This document shows, piece by piece, positions 8,893 through 16,062 of a DNA stretch of 21,676 nucleotides. Numbering within the stretch: the first letter of the stretch is position 1; the number at the start of each line of letters is the position of its first letter. The stretch is from a virus. The notes under the pieces were generated by a model. It was not told where the DNA came from. It saw nothing but the letters and a program-made list of their open reading frames with translations, and did no database searches. The stretch is taken from positions 1-21,676 of IMG/VR virus record IMGVR_UViG_3300033182_001315, one strand, 5' to 3'. The position numbers and the translations under genes are program-made.

Positions 8893-8917
8893 CATTGTAG
8901 TTTTATCTTGATATAAT
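8889..8917 (+). promoter_or_regulatory. Consensus sigma-70 promoter for the replication and nucleotide block
   Basis: TTGACA at 8889-8894, a 17-base spacer and TATAAT at 8912-8917 match the bacterial housekeeping promoter exactly. The expected start of transcription is near 8924. The leader would carry GAAAGAGG at 8933-8940, 6 bases before the primase ATG. The promoter sits at the junction of virion and replication/metabolism genes, as expected of an early promoter read by unmodified host RNA polymerase. Confidence 0.85.
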
Positions 8918-8946
8918 ATACATCTAACACTTGAAAGAGGTATATT

Positions 8947-9957
8947 ATGTCTATTTTTGTTGATGTTAAGTATTTGAATATGCTGTCTAATCGTCTTTTG
9001 CTATTCAAGCAAAAGCAAGAATTTCTCTGGAATTTTCGTTGCCCAATTTGTGGCGACTCTCAGAAAAAATTCACAAAAGCAAGAGGTTATGTTCATCGAA
9101 AGAAAAACGACCTCTTTTTCAAATGTCACAACTGTGGCGTCGGACTCACGTTCTCAAATTTTCTCAAGCAAATTGATGTGACACTTCATTCTGAATATGT
9201 CATGGAACGATATAGGAACGGTGAGAATGGTCACAGTAACTACAAAAAACCAACTTTTCATTTTGAAACTCCAAAGTTTAAAAAAGAAGCAAAACTTGAT
9301 CTAGGAATTCCATGCTTGACTGAACTGAATGATGAACATTTGTGCGTAAAGTATGTCCAGTCAAGACTTATAAAATCAGAGAACTATAAATATCTGTACT
9401 TTGCTCAAGACTTTAAAGAATGGGTTGAGAGTTTAAATCTTGACCATTCATTTGAACTTATCGATAACGATCCAAGATTGGTAATACCCTTTATAGATGA
9501 GCAAGGGAACCTGATTGCCGCACAAGGCAGGTCGTTAGACAAGAAATCCAAACTTAGATATATCACTATAAAGGTGATTGAAGATGCCCCTAAGATATTC
9601 GGATTAAATACTTTGGATCGTTCAAAAACAGCATATGTGGTTGAAGGGCCTATTGACTCATTATTTGTAGAAAATGCTATTGCTATGGCAGGAGCAGATT
9701 TATCTACAAGCATGAGATTTTTGAATGATGTTGATTTAGTTTTCGTTTATGATAATGAAAAACGAAATAGAGAAATTGTTAAAAAAATGGAAAACATTAT
9801 ATCGCAAAATCATAAAATCGTGATTTGGCCCAATACTATTCCGTTTAAAGACATAAACGATATGGTGATGAATGATATTGATGTGATGAAAGTGCTTGAA
9901 GAGAATACTTATAGCGGTCTTCAAGCAAAAATGAAACTCGTAGAATTTAAGGTATAA
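8947..9957 (+). CDS. 61: DNA primase, T4 gp61 type
   Basis: The 336-residue product makes RNA primers for lagging-strand synthesis, working with the phage helicase. A zinc-binding domain is near the N-terminus (C32-P-I-C35 and C60-H-N-C63). The TOPRIM-like core has YVVEGPIDSLFVENAIAMAG followed by DLVFVYDNEKRN, which supply the metal-binding Glu and Asp residues. The order and spacing fit the T4 gp61 family, and the length matches T4 gp61 at roughly 340 residues. It has a strong AAAGAGG and is the first gene behind the consensus promoter at 8889. It ends one base before the next gene. Confidence 0.92.
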   Translation: MSIFVDVKYLNMLSNRLLLFKQKQEFLWNFRCPICGDSQKKFTKARGYVHRKKNDLFFKCHNCGVGLTFSNFLKQIDVTLHSEYVMERYRNGENGHSNYKKPTFHFETPKFKKEAKLDLGIPCLTELNDEHLCVKYVQSRLIKSENYKYLYFAQDFKEWVESLNLDHSFELIDNDPRLVIPFIDEQGNLIAAQGRSLDKKSKLRYITIKVIEDAPKIFGLNTLDRSKTAYVVEGPIDSLFVENAIAMAGADLSTSMRFLNDVDLVFVYDNEKRNREIVKKMENIISQNHKIVIWPNTIPFKDINDMVMNDIDVMKVLEENTYSGLQAKMKLVEFKV

Positions 9958-9958
9958 T

Positions 9959-10753
9959 ATGTTAAAAATTTTGTTGATGGGTTTGCCTGGTGCTGGTAAA
10001 ACTACACTAGCGAATGAATTGAAAAAACATCTTACATTTAAGCATTTCAATGCTGATGAAATTCGTAAAGAATATGATGATTGGGATTTTACACCAACAG
10101 GTCGTTTGAGACAGGCAGTTCGTATGGGAACACTTGCCAATGAAGCACATGCTAGAGGTGAAATTGCCGTATGTGATTTTGTTTGTCCAACTATTGATTA
10201 TCGTGATGCGTTTAATGGTGATTTGATTGTTTGGGTTGATACAATTGATAAGAGTCGTTTTGAAGATACCAATAAGGTATTTCAGAAACCAGAAAATCCT
10301 GATTATGTAGTCAAACAACAAAAATGCGAAGTGGAAGCACCAAAACTTGCTGCTTTCATTATGAAAAAAGTGAAAGAAAAAAACTATCCAAATAAATGGA
10401 ACAATCAACATCCAACTGTTCAGATGCTTGGGCGTTGGCAACCTTGGCACAAAGGTCATCGTTGGCTGTTTGAACAAGCACTTGAAAAAACTGGTCAAGT
10501 GAATATTATGATTCGTGATGTAGCAGGTGTAGGTGAAAATATTTTTAACTTTACTAAAGCCGCACGAATGATTCATGAAGATTTAGAAGATGAATATACT
10601 GGAAAATATATTGTAACAGAAGTGCCTAATATTGTAGATATTTCTTATGGGCGTGGAGTAGGCTATTCGTTTACTGAACATGTTCCACCCAAAGAAATTC
10701 ATGATATTTCGGCAACTAAAATTCGTGAGGAGATGAAAAATAATGATCAGTGA
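9959..10753 (+). CDS. Bifunctional kinase-nucleotidyltransferase (APS-kinase-like plus HxGH domain)
   Basis: The 264-residue fusion has an N-terminal P-loop kinase (GLPGAGKTT, residues 8-16) with a segment resembling adenylylsulfate kinases (FNADEIRKEYDDWDF, DFVCPTIDYRDAF). The C-terminal half is a nucleotidylyltransferase with H164-K-G-H167 and the ISATKIR motif (residues 250-256) that binds the triphosphate, as in NadM/CoaD-like enzymes. The substrate is not determined. APS kinase is the usual annotation of the first half, but pairing it with an adenylyl- or cytidylyltransferase suggests phosphorylation then nucleotidylation of one small molecule. NadR has the same two activities in the opposite order. 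The end overlaps thyX by 11 bases. Confidence 0.85.
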   Translation: MLKILLMGLPGAGKTTLANELKKHLTFKHFNADEIRKEYDDWDFTPTGRLRQAVRMGTLANEAHARGEIAVCDFVCPTIDYRDAFNGDLIVWVDTIDKSRFEDTNKVFQKPENPDYVVKQQKCEVEAPKLAAFIMKKVKEKNYPNKWNNQHPTVQMLGRWQPWHKGHRWLFEQALEKTGQVNIMIRDVAGVGENIFNFTKAARMIHEDLEDEYTGKYIVTEVPNIVDISYGRGVGYSFTEHVPPKEIHDISATKIREEMKNNDQ

Positions 10754-11690
10754 AAAACAAGTACATAAGCATGGGTTTGTCAGACTACTTGAAGTAATGG
10801 GGTCTGATCAAACAATTGAAGAATCGGCAAGAATTAGTTATGGTGATGGTACACGAAAAACGAGTGAAACAAGAAATCTTCTCAGATATTTGATGCGACA
10901 TAAGCATACATCACCATTTGAAATGGCTGAGGTAAGATTTCATTTGAAGTTGCCTATTTTTGTGATGAGACAATTGATCCGACACAGAACTGCTAATGTG
11001 AATGAATATTCAGGTCGTTACTCTATCATGAGTGATGATTTTTATTTGCCAGCAGAAAGTTCTGTCAATGAACAATCTCCAGTAAATAATCAGGGTCGTG
11101 GAAAAGAAGTTGATGAATTTAATAAAATGCTTGTGCTAGGTTCTATGAGTGCCGTGAATGATATGGCTCATAGCACATATAAGCGAATTGTTGAACCACA
11201 ACCAACAGATGGTTTTGACGTAACCTTTAAAGGTGTTGCAAGAGAACTTGGCCGCACTATTCTTCCAGTTTCAAATTATACAGAAGTCATTTGGAAATCA
11301 GATTTGCACAACTTTTTTCATATGATCAAGTTGAGAATTGACCCACACGCTCAAGAAGAAATTCGAGATTTCGCAAATGCAATGTACGAATTGGTCAAAC
11401 CACATTTTCCTCTATCGTCAGAAGCATTTGAAGACTATTCATTGAATGCTGTCACATTTAGTGGTCCTGAAATGAAACTACTGAAAGAGTGGATTGTTGG
11501 AGATTTTGGTCATTCTGCCGAATGGGACGACATTTTGACAGATGGATATTATGACGAGTTGAGAGATGGTAATGAGAATCCTTCGGCAGAAGATTTGACA
11601 CCAGAAAAAGCAGAAAAATTGATGTGTAAAGAATATGGTCTCTCAAAGAGAGAACTAGCAGAGTTTAAGAGCAAAATTAGCAGAGAATAA
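10743..11690 (+). CDS. thyX: Flavin-dependent thymidylate synthase ThyX
   Basis: ThyX converts dUMP to dTMP with methylene-tetrahydrofolate, FAD and NAD(P)H. The signature is RHRTANVNEYSGRYS at residues 80-94 (family pattern RHR-x7-S-x-R), with an Asn where many members have Ser. MRHKHTSPFEM at 51-61 is the other conserved block. At 315 residues it is longer than many ThyX proteins (about 215-250). The extra length is an acidic C-terminal region from about residue 230 that contains a helical SKRELAEFK end. It lies between the kinase fusion and ribonucleotide reductase, so it supplies thymidine for phage DNA. Confidence 0.93.
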   Translation: MISEKQVHKHGFVRLLEVMGSDQTIEESARISYGDGTRKTSETRNLLRYLMRHKHTSPFEMAEVRFHLKLPIFVMRQLIRHRTANVNEYSGRYSIMSDDFYLPAESSVNEQSPVNNQGRGKEVDEFNKMLVLGSMSAVNDMAHSTYKRIVEPQPTDGFDVTFKGVARELGRTILPVSNYTEVIWKSDLHNFFHMIKLRIDPHAQEEIRDFANAMYELVKPHFPLSSEAFEDYSLNAVTFSGPEMKLLKEWIVGDFGHSAEWDDILTDGYYDELRDGNENPSAEDLTPEKAEKLMCKEYGLSKRELAEFKSKISRE

Positions 11691-11731
11691 ATAAAAAGTC
11701 ACTAAAAATTTTATAATTTATGGGAGTAACA

Positions 11732-13663
11732 ATGTCATTACCAACCGAGTATCAGTCCTTTATTCACTTGTCGCGCTACGCAAGATGGGACTACGCACAG
11801 AATAGAAGAGAAACATGGGAAGAAACAGTAGGAAGATATTTTAATTTTTTCGCAGAACACCTTGAAGAAAATCACAATTTTAAATTAGAAAACGGAACAA
11901 GAACTGAATTACAAAGAGCAGTTACAGAACTTAAAGTGATGCCGTCAATGCGATGTTTGATGACGGCTGGTGATGCTTTGAAAAAGGAAAACATTGCTGG
12001 ATATAACTGTTCTTATGTAAAAGTTGACTCTCCCAAGTCATTTGACGAGATTTTATACGTTCTGATGAACGGAACAGGTGTTGGATTCAGTGTTGAAAAA
12101 GATTATGTGGATAAACTTCCACCAGTAGCAGAAGAATTTTATTCAACAGATACATGTATTGTAGTAGCGGATAGCAAACTCGGTTGGGCTAAAGCATTGA
12201 GGGAATTAGTATCGTTATTGTATCAGGGATTAATCCCGACTTGGGATGTATCAAAGGTCAGACCAGCAGGAACTCCTCTCAAGACATTTGGGGGTCGAGC
12301 ATCTGGTCCCGAACCTTTGGAAGATTTGTTTCGTTTCATAACGGAGATATTCAAAAATGCCGCAGGTAGAAAACTCAAGTGCATCGAAGCGCATGACATT
12401 GTATGTAAAATTGCTGAAATCGTGGTCGTTGGAGGTGTTCGTAGGTCTGCTCTTATTAGTCTCAGTGATCTTACAGATGAGCAAATGCGCCACGCCAAAT
12501 CAGGAAATTGGTGGGAACATAACGCCCAGCGAGCCCTTGCAAACAACAGTGTTAGCTATAAAGAAAAACCAGATGTTGGAACTTTCATGCGAGAATGGCT
12601 CGCCTTATATGATTCGAAATCTGGAGAACGAGGTATTTACAATGCGATGTCTGCAATGAAGCAGGTAGAAAGTTTAAATGGAGAAGAACAAAGAAGAGAA
12701 CCTAGACCCGATTTTGGAACTAATCCCTGTTCTGAAATTATTTTGCGATCCAGAGAGTTCTGTAACCTCTCCGAGGTCGTTGTCAGGAGAGATGACAATA
12801 TCAAATCTCTTAAAGAGAAAGTTAGAGTTGCGACTATCCTTGGAACTTTCCAATCCACTCTTACCAACTTCAAATACTTGAGTAAAGAGTGGAAAAAGAA
12901 CTGTGATGAAGAAAGACTTTTGGGTGTAAGTTTGACAGGAATTATGGACAATGAACTGACAAACGGTAAAAAAGGTAAAGAAGCACTTGCTAAAGCACTT
13001 GAAGAGTTGAAAGAAGTAGCAGTGGCAACAAATAAAGAATGGTCAGAAAGATTGGGGGTCAATCAATCTGCCGCAATTACTTGTATCAAACCCTCAGGAA
13101 CGGTTTCACAGCTGGTTGACTCTGCCTCAGGAATTCACGCAAGACATAATCCATATTACATTCGTACCGTTCGTGCTGACAACAAAGATCCTCTCTGTAA
13201 GTTCATGAAAGAAGCAGAGTTTCCAAACGAAGCAGATGTAATGAAACCACAGCACACAACTGTATTCAGTTTTCCAATGAAATCTCCTGAAAATTCTGTT
13301 TTCAGAAACGATATGACTGCTATTGAACAAATGGAATTGTGGTTAGCATATCAAACTCATTGGTGTGAGCATAAACCGTCTGTGACTATTTCTGTCAAAG
13401 AACATGAATGGCCAGAAGTTGGCGCATGGGTATATGAGCATTTTGATAGAATTTCTGGTATTTCATTCTTGCCTTTCAGTGAGCATACCTACCGTCAGGC
13501 TCCGTATCAGGATTGCACAGAAGAAGAATATTTTGAAGCACTTGAGAGAATGCCAAAGAATGTTGATTGGAGCAAACTAGCAGACTTTGAAAAAGAAGAT
13601 TTTACTACGGGCGCGCAAGAATTGGCGTGTAGCGCAGGCGGCTGTGAAGTTGTAGATTTATGA
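11732..13663 (+). CDS. nrdJ: Class II (adenosylcobalamin-dependent) ribonucleotide reductase
   Basis: The enzyme reduces ribonucleotides to deoxyribonucleotides using a B12-derived radical. The start at 11732 is preferred to the in-frame ATG 12 bases upstream because GGGAG ends 5 bases before it. The 643-residue protein has the disulfide-forming Cys in YNCSYVKV (C93), NGTGVGFSVE, the active-site NPCSEI (Cys 333, Glu 335), and a C-terminal CSAGGC pair (C633, C638) that shuttles electrons. There is no effector-rich N-terminal cone or separate small subunit, so it looks like the compact monomeric form. B12 must come from the host or the environment. The nearby glutaredoxin gene (15084) is a natural reductant. 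The stop overlaps the pyrF start. Confidence 0.92.
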   Translation: MSLPTEYQSFIHLSRYARWDYAQNRRETWEETVGRYFNFFAEHLEENHNFKLENGTRTELQRAVTELKVMPSMRCLMTAGDALKKENIAGYNCSYVKVDSPKSFDEILYVLMNGTGVGFSVEKDYVDKLPPVAEEFYSTDTCIVVADSKLGWAKALRELVSLLYQGLIPTWDVSKVRPAGTPLKTFGGRASGPEPLEDLFRFITEIFKNAAGRKLKCIEAHDIVCKIAEIVVVGGVRRSALISLSDLTDEQMRHAKSGNWWEHNAQRALANNSVSYKEKPDVGTFMREWLALYDSKSGERGIYNAMSAMKQVESLNGEEQRREPRPDFGTNPCSEIILRSREFCNLSEVVVRRDDNIKSLKEKVRVATILGTFQSTLTNFKYLSKEWKKNCDEERLLGVSLTGIMDNELTNGKKGKEALAKALEELKEVAVATNKEWSERLGVNQSAAITCIKPSGTVSQLVDSASGIHARHNPYYIRTVRADNKDPLCKFMKEAEFPNEADVMKPQHTTVFSFPMKSPENSVFRNDMTAIEQMELWLAYQTHWCEHKPSVTISVKEHEWPEVGAWVYEHFDRISGISFLPFSEHTYRQAPYQDCTEEEYFEALERMPKNVDWSKLADFEKEDFTTGAQELACSAGGCEVVDL

Positions 13664-14274
13664 TTGATTATTCAAAAACGATTGTTGCTTTAGATAATTT
13701 TAGTGTGTCAATGACTGAAGAACTCATTGACACATTGGGGCATCAGGTGTATGGTTTTAAAATGAATCATACACTTTTTCCTTACATTGGAGGAGGCGGA
13801 TATAATATATTTTGTGATTACAAATTATTTGATATTCCGAATACAATGTGTAAAATTGTGGAGAAAGCAATTGATCAGCAAGCAGATATGATTACCATCA
13901 GTATGTTAAATAGTAGAAAAGCTATTGAATCGTTATCACAATATGCTGATCATATTAAGTTGCTTGGTGTAACTTATTTGACTTCTTGGGATATTGGTGA
14001 TGTATTTGAAATATGTGGCACAAGTCCATCCGTAGCATATATGCGAGCAATGGCAATCATGGAAGACAATGGATTCTATGGTATGATTTGTTCAGCACAA
14101 GACATACCAACTCTTAGACAATCAAAGTTAAAGAAGATTACACCAGGCATCAGATTGGGATCTGATACAAATGATGACCAAGTTAGAGTTATGACACCAG
14201 AAAAAGCCATTGAAAATGGTGCTGATTATTTGGTAATGGGAAGAAGTTTTTTTAATTATGCAAAAAATATTTGA
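13660..14274 (+). CDS. pyrF: Orotidine 5'-phosphate decarboxylase
   Basis: OMP decarboxylase makes UMP, the last step of de novo pyrimidine synthesis. The 204-residue protein keeps the catalytic charge network: D12 in VALD, K34 in FKMN, and D53-K55-D58 in FCDYKLFDIPNT. It also has the phosphate-binding end (TPGIRLG, then DDQVRVMTPEKAIENGADYL and GRS). It is slightly shorter than most bacterial enzymes (about 230-240). Its ATG lies within the last codons of nrdJ, so it is a fixed member of the nucleotide operon. A phage-borne pyrF is uncommon. It would raise UTP and CTP, and thereby dCTP and dTTP, during infection. Confidence 0.92.
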   Translation: MIDYSKTIVALDNFSVSMTEELIDTLGHQVYGFKMNHTLFPYIGGGGYNIFCDYKLFDIPNTMCKIVEKAIDQQADMITISMLNSRKAIESLSQYADHIKLLGVTYLTSWDIGDVFEICGTSPSVAYMRAMAIMEDNGFYGMICSAQDIPTLRQSKLKKITPGIRLGSDTNDDQVRVMTPEKAIENGADYLVMGRSFFNYAKNI

Positions 14275-15091
14275 TTGTTTTACTTTTTATAATGAAGCGG
14301 ATGTATTAGAATTTAGACTGCAAGAATATTACGATGTTGTAGATAAATTTATACTTGTGGAAAGTAATTTAACTCACAAGTTTAATGAAAAAGAACTGTA
14401 TTGGGCAAATAAATTTTCAAAAGAAAAAAGATTTCAAAAATATTTGGACAAAATAGATTCTTATGTGTTTGATGGTCATAGTATCGCAACAAAAAAATCT
14501 ATAATTATAGAAAATCATCAACGTAAATCTTTAAAAGAAGGTTGTTTACGCTCAGGAATAACTATTGGCGATTTGATCATTGTAGGAGATGTTGATGAAA
14601 TCTATAAAAAAGATAAATTAATTGATTTATTGAAATTAAGAAAAAAAGTCAAAAAACCAGTCAGAGCAGTGTTATTGTTTAACAGATATTTCGTTAATTT
14701 GTTTGTTTCTGAGAAAAACGATACTTTAAAACTTTGGACGGGTCCTTGGATTAATACATTTTATCCTACTATTGATTTTCAACAATCCAGAGATATTTTA
14801 GATGTTAATTATAATCCCAATAATACTTTTCATGTTAATGAAATATCTGGGTGGCACTTATCATCGTTGGTTGGTAAAGATTGGAAAATGGCAGTAAATA
14901 AGTTCAAAAATTATTTACATCATGATTGTGAGTATGAGATAAAATTTATAAACGATGTAAATAATAAAAATAAATATTATAATTTTTTAAAGAATGAGAT
15001 TGATGCAAAAAAATTGATATATACCGATCAACATTACTCTGAGTGGTGGAATGATAAAAAAAAATATATTTTTGGGAGAAACAATGATTAA
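14258..15091 (+). CDS. Glycosyltransferase family 17-like protein
   Basis: The 277-residue protein starts IFDCFTFYNEADVLEFRL, continues with YDVVDKFILVESN and has GDLIIVGDVDEIYKKDK. This is the layout of GT17 (beta-1,4-N-acetylglucosaminyltransferase-like) proteins, in which the Asp pair of DVDE would bind the metal and sugar nucleotide. No signal peptide or membrane helix is present, so it acts in the cytoplasm. Possible acceptors are a phage protein, modified DNA or host surface glycan; the sequence does not say which. It is more AT-rich and Lys/Asn-rich than thyX-nrdJ, hinting at a different origin. It overlaps pyrF by 17 bases and the glutaredoxin by 8. Confidence 0.8.
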   Translation: MQKIFDCFTFYNEADVLEFRLQEYYDVVDKFILVESNLTHKFNEKELYWANKFSKEKRFQKYLDKIDSYVFDGHSIATKKSIIIENHQRKSLKEGCLRSGITIGDLIIVGDVDEIYKKDKLIDLLKLRKKVKKPVRAVLLFNRYFVNLFVSEKNDTLKLWTGPWINTFYPTIDFQQSRDILDVNYNPNNTFHVNEISGWHLSSLVGKDWKMAVNKFKNYLHHDCEYEIKFINDVNNKNKYYNFLKNEIDAKKLIYTDQHYSEWWNDKKKYIFGRNND

Positions 15092-15341
15092 GTATGAATT
15101 AGATTTTAGTAAAGGTACATATATTATTGGTCATTTTATGTTTCCGACTTGACCTGCTTGTGAATCAGCAAAGGCTTTGTTGAAAGAACATAACATTCAG
15201 TACATGTATATTCAGGCCGACAAAAGAATGTTCGGTAAGATTTTACAGATTACTAATCAAAAAACTGTTCCGCAAATTTTTATGGACGGTGAATTTATTG
15301 GCGGTTTTCCAGAATTAGAAACCAAACTAAATAATGAGTAG
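15084..15341 (+). CDS. Glutaredoxin with in-frame TGA at the first catalytic Cys (probable selenoprotein)
   Basis: Read through TGA 15150-15152, this frame gives an 85-residue glutaredoxin from an ATG with GGGAGA 4 bases before it. Codon 23, in FPT-[TGA]-PAC, occupies the nucleophilic Cys of the CPxC active site. Downstream are the cis-Pro block KTVPQIFMDG and the GSH-binding-site motif FIGGFPEL. Every family hallmark except that one codon is present, and the frame is open to TAG. Sec at exactly this Cys is the classical pattern of selenoprotein oxidoreductases. A TGT or TGC to TGA mutation or sequencing error is the main alternative. Overlaps of 8 bases at both ends show it is a genuine operon member. 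It could reduce NrdJ. Confidence 0.85.
15153..15186 (+). promoter_or_regulatory. Candidate bacterial SECIS hairpin after the in-frame TGA
   Basis: The bases after the TGA can form CTTT (15175-15178), loop GTTG (15179-15182), AAAG (15183-15186). The loop starts with GT and lies 26 bases after the TGA, within the usual spacing of bacterial SECIS elements. Immediately after the TGA a second hairpin is possible (TGCT 15155-15158 with AGCA 15167-15170, extended by CC/GG around an AA bulge). Both stems are short and weak, so this is suggestive only. Confidence 0.35.
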
Positions 15342-15372
15342 TTCAAATATAACCATCTTAAAGCGAGGTAAA

Positions 15373-15573
15373 ATGTCCCAAGCACTCTCCCATGCAGATG
15401 AGCTTTATCAAACATTTCAATATTATGATGAAAAAGTGAGATATCTTGAAAGCGAAGACGCGATTCGTCATGATACAGCATATCTATATAACATGAAGAA
15501 ACAACGTGATTATTATAAAGATGAATATCAAGGGTATTTAAATGCCGCTAGAAGTACAGAGTCCGTGCATTAG
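15373..15573 (+). CDS. Small helical hypothetical protein
   Basis: This start gives 66 residues. It is preferred because GAGG lies 4 bases upstream. An in-frame ATG at 15334 overlapping the glutaredoxin stop would add 13 residues and cannot be excluded. The protein is a charged helix rich in Tyr, Asp, Glu, Lys and Arg (YYDEKVRYLESEDA, then YLYNMKKQRDYYKDEYQ). There is no Cys or membrane segment and no family is recognised. It overlaps the following DUF1289 gene by 32 bases. Confidence 0.65.
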   Translation: MSQALSHADELYQTFQYYDEKVRYLESEDAIRHDTAYLYNMKKQRDYYKDEYQGYLNAARSTESVH

Positions 15574-15730
15574 AAGATGTAGACTTGATGATTTCGAAGT
15601 TTGTGTTGGTTGCGGAAGAACATTAGAAGAAATAATGAATTGGACTAAATATGACGAAACGATTAGGAGCGAAGTCTATAGACGAGCAAAGTCAAGACTC
15701 TCAAAAAAAGTTGATTACTGGAATGAGTGA
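15542..15730 (+). CDS. DUF1289 family protein
   Basis: A 62-residue protein matching the DUF1289 signature SPCI-x2-C-x7-C-x2-C-x-R-T-x2-EI. Visible are SPCIRRCRLDDFEVCVGCGR and TLEEI, with Cys at 9, 13, 21 and 24. The four Cys probably bind zinc or an iron-sulfur cluster. DUF1289 proteins are widespread in alpha-, beta- and gammaproteobacteria and have no established function. It is followed by a basic helix. The presence of a host-like Cys4 protein ahead of the iron-sulfur genes is notable, although a link is only a guess. Confidence 0.85.
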   Translation: MPLEVQSPCIRRCRLDDFEVCVGCGRTLEEIMNWTKYDETIRSEVYRRAKSRLSKKVDYWNE

Positions 15731-15926
15731 AATTCTATATGTCTTGAAAGTAGAAATGGAAAAAGTGGAAATGACTATAGAAAATATTCGTAATAATCCT
15801 AAACCTGATGTTGATTACATGACTATGCCCGAGAGACTAAAGGCTTATCGTGATGGGCTAAAATTCGCTTTTAAGATTATACACAAATACAAACAAATAG
15901 AAGGTGTAATGGATAATGGAAAATAA
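15723..15926 (+). CDS. Small coiled-coil hypothetical protein
   Basis: The 67-residue version from 15723 overlaps the DUF1289 stop by 8 bases, as is usual in this operon. A longer form from 15651 would add 24 residues but overlap DUF1289 by 80 bases. The sequence is helical, with VEMEKVEMTIENIRNNPKPD, then YMTMPERLKAYRDGLKFAFK, and resembles a short two-helix hairpin. No motif or family is recognised. Its end overlaps the small zinc-ribbon gene by 11 bases. Confidence 0.6.
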   Translation: MSEILYVLKVEMEKVEMTIENIRNNPKPDVDYMTMPERLKAYRDGLKFAFKIIHKYKQIEGVMDNGK

Positions 15927-16062
15927 TTTAGAATTAGAATGCAACTTTTGTTCTTCCGCATATGAGTTGTTATATAATGGAAATCAAAGACCAAAGTATT
16001 GTCCTTTTTGTGGTGAGATTATAGATATAGAAGAAGAAGAGGATGACAACTGGGACAACTGA
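15916..16062 (+). CDS. Mini zinc-ribbon protein
   Basis: A 48-residue ORF with two CxxC knuckles: C9-N-F-C12 and C29-P-F-C32-G, separated by 16 residues, then a very acidic tail (IIDIEEEEDDNWDN). This is a zinc-ribbon fold like those of small rubredoxin-type or transcription-associated ribbons. It sits between two overlapping genes, with overlaps of 11 and 20 bases. The spacing and motif make it a real gene despite its size. A protein-protein or nucleic-acid adaptor is plausible; the acidic tail argues against direct DNA binding. Confidence 0.75.
   Translation: MENNLELECNFCSSAYELLYNGNQRPKYCPFCGEIIDIEEEEDDNWDN

Noticed and set aside
9385-9392. Late promoter TATAAATA inside the primase gene
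   Set aside because: It encodes part of Asn-Tyr-Lys-Tyr in a conserved gene, lies mid-gene, and has no gene start downstream within reach.
11686-11717. Promoter before nrdJ (AATAAATA and TATAAT)
   Set aside because: The TATAAT has no -35 partner, and a late-type element would be out of place before a nucleotide-metabolism gene. AT-rich chance is likely.
12223-12546. Minus-strand reading frame inside nrdJ
   Set aside because: It is a shadow of a strongly conserved coding region with no start signal or recognisable motif.
15150-15152. TGA reassigned to an amino acid throughout the phage
   Set aside because: Many real genes in the window end in TGA with the next gene starting there (for example at 8892, 10753, 13663, 14274, 15730, 16062, 17363, 18072, 18567), so TGA is normally a stop.
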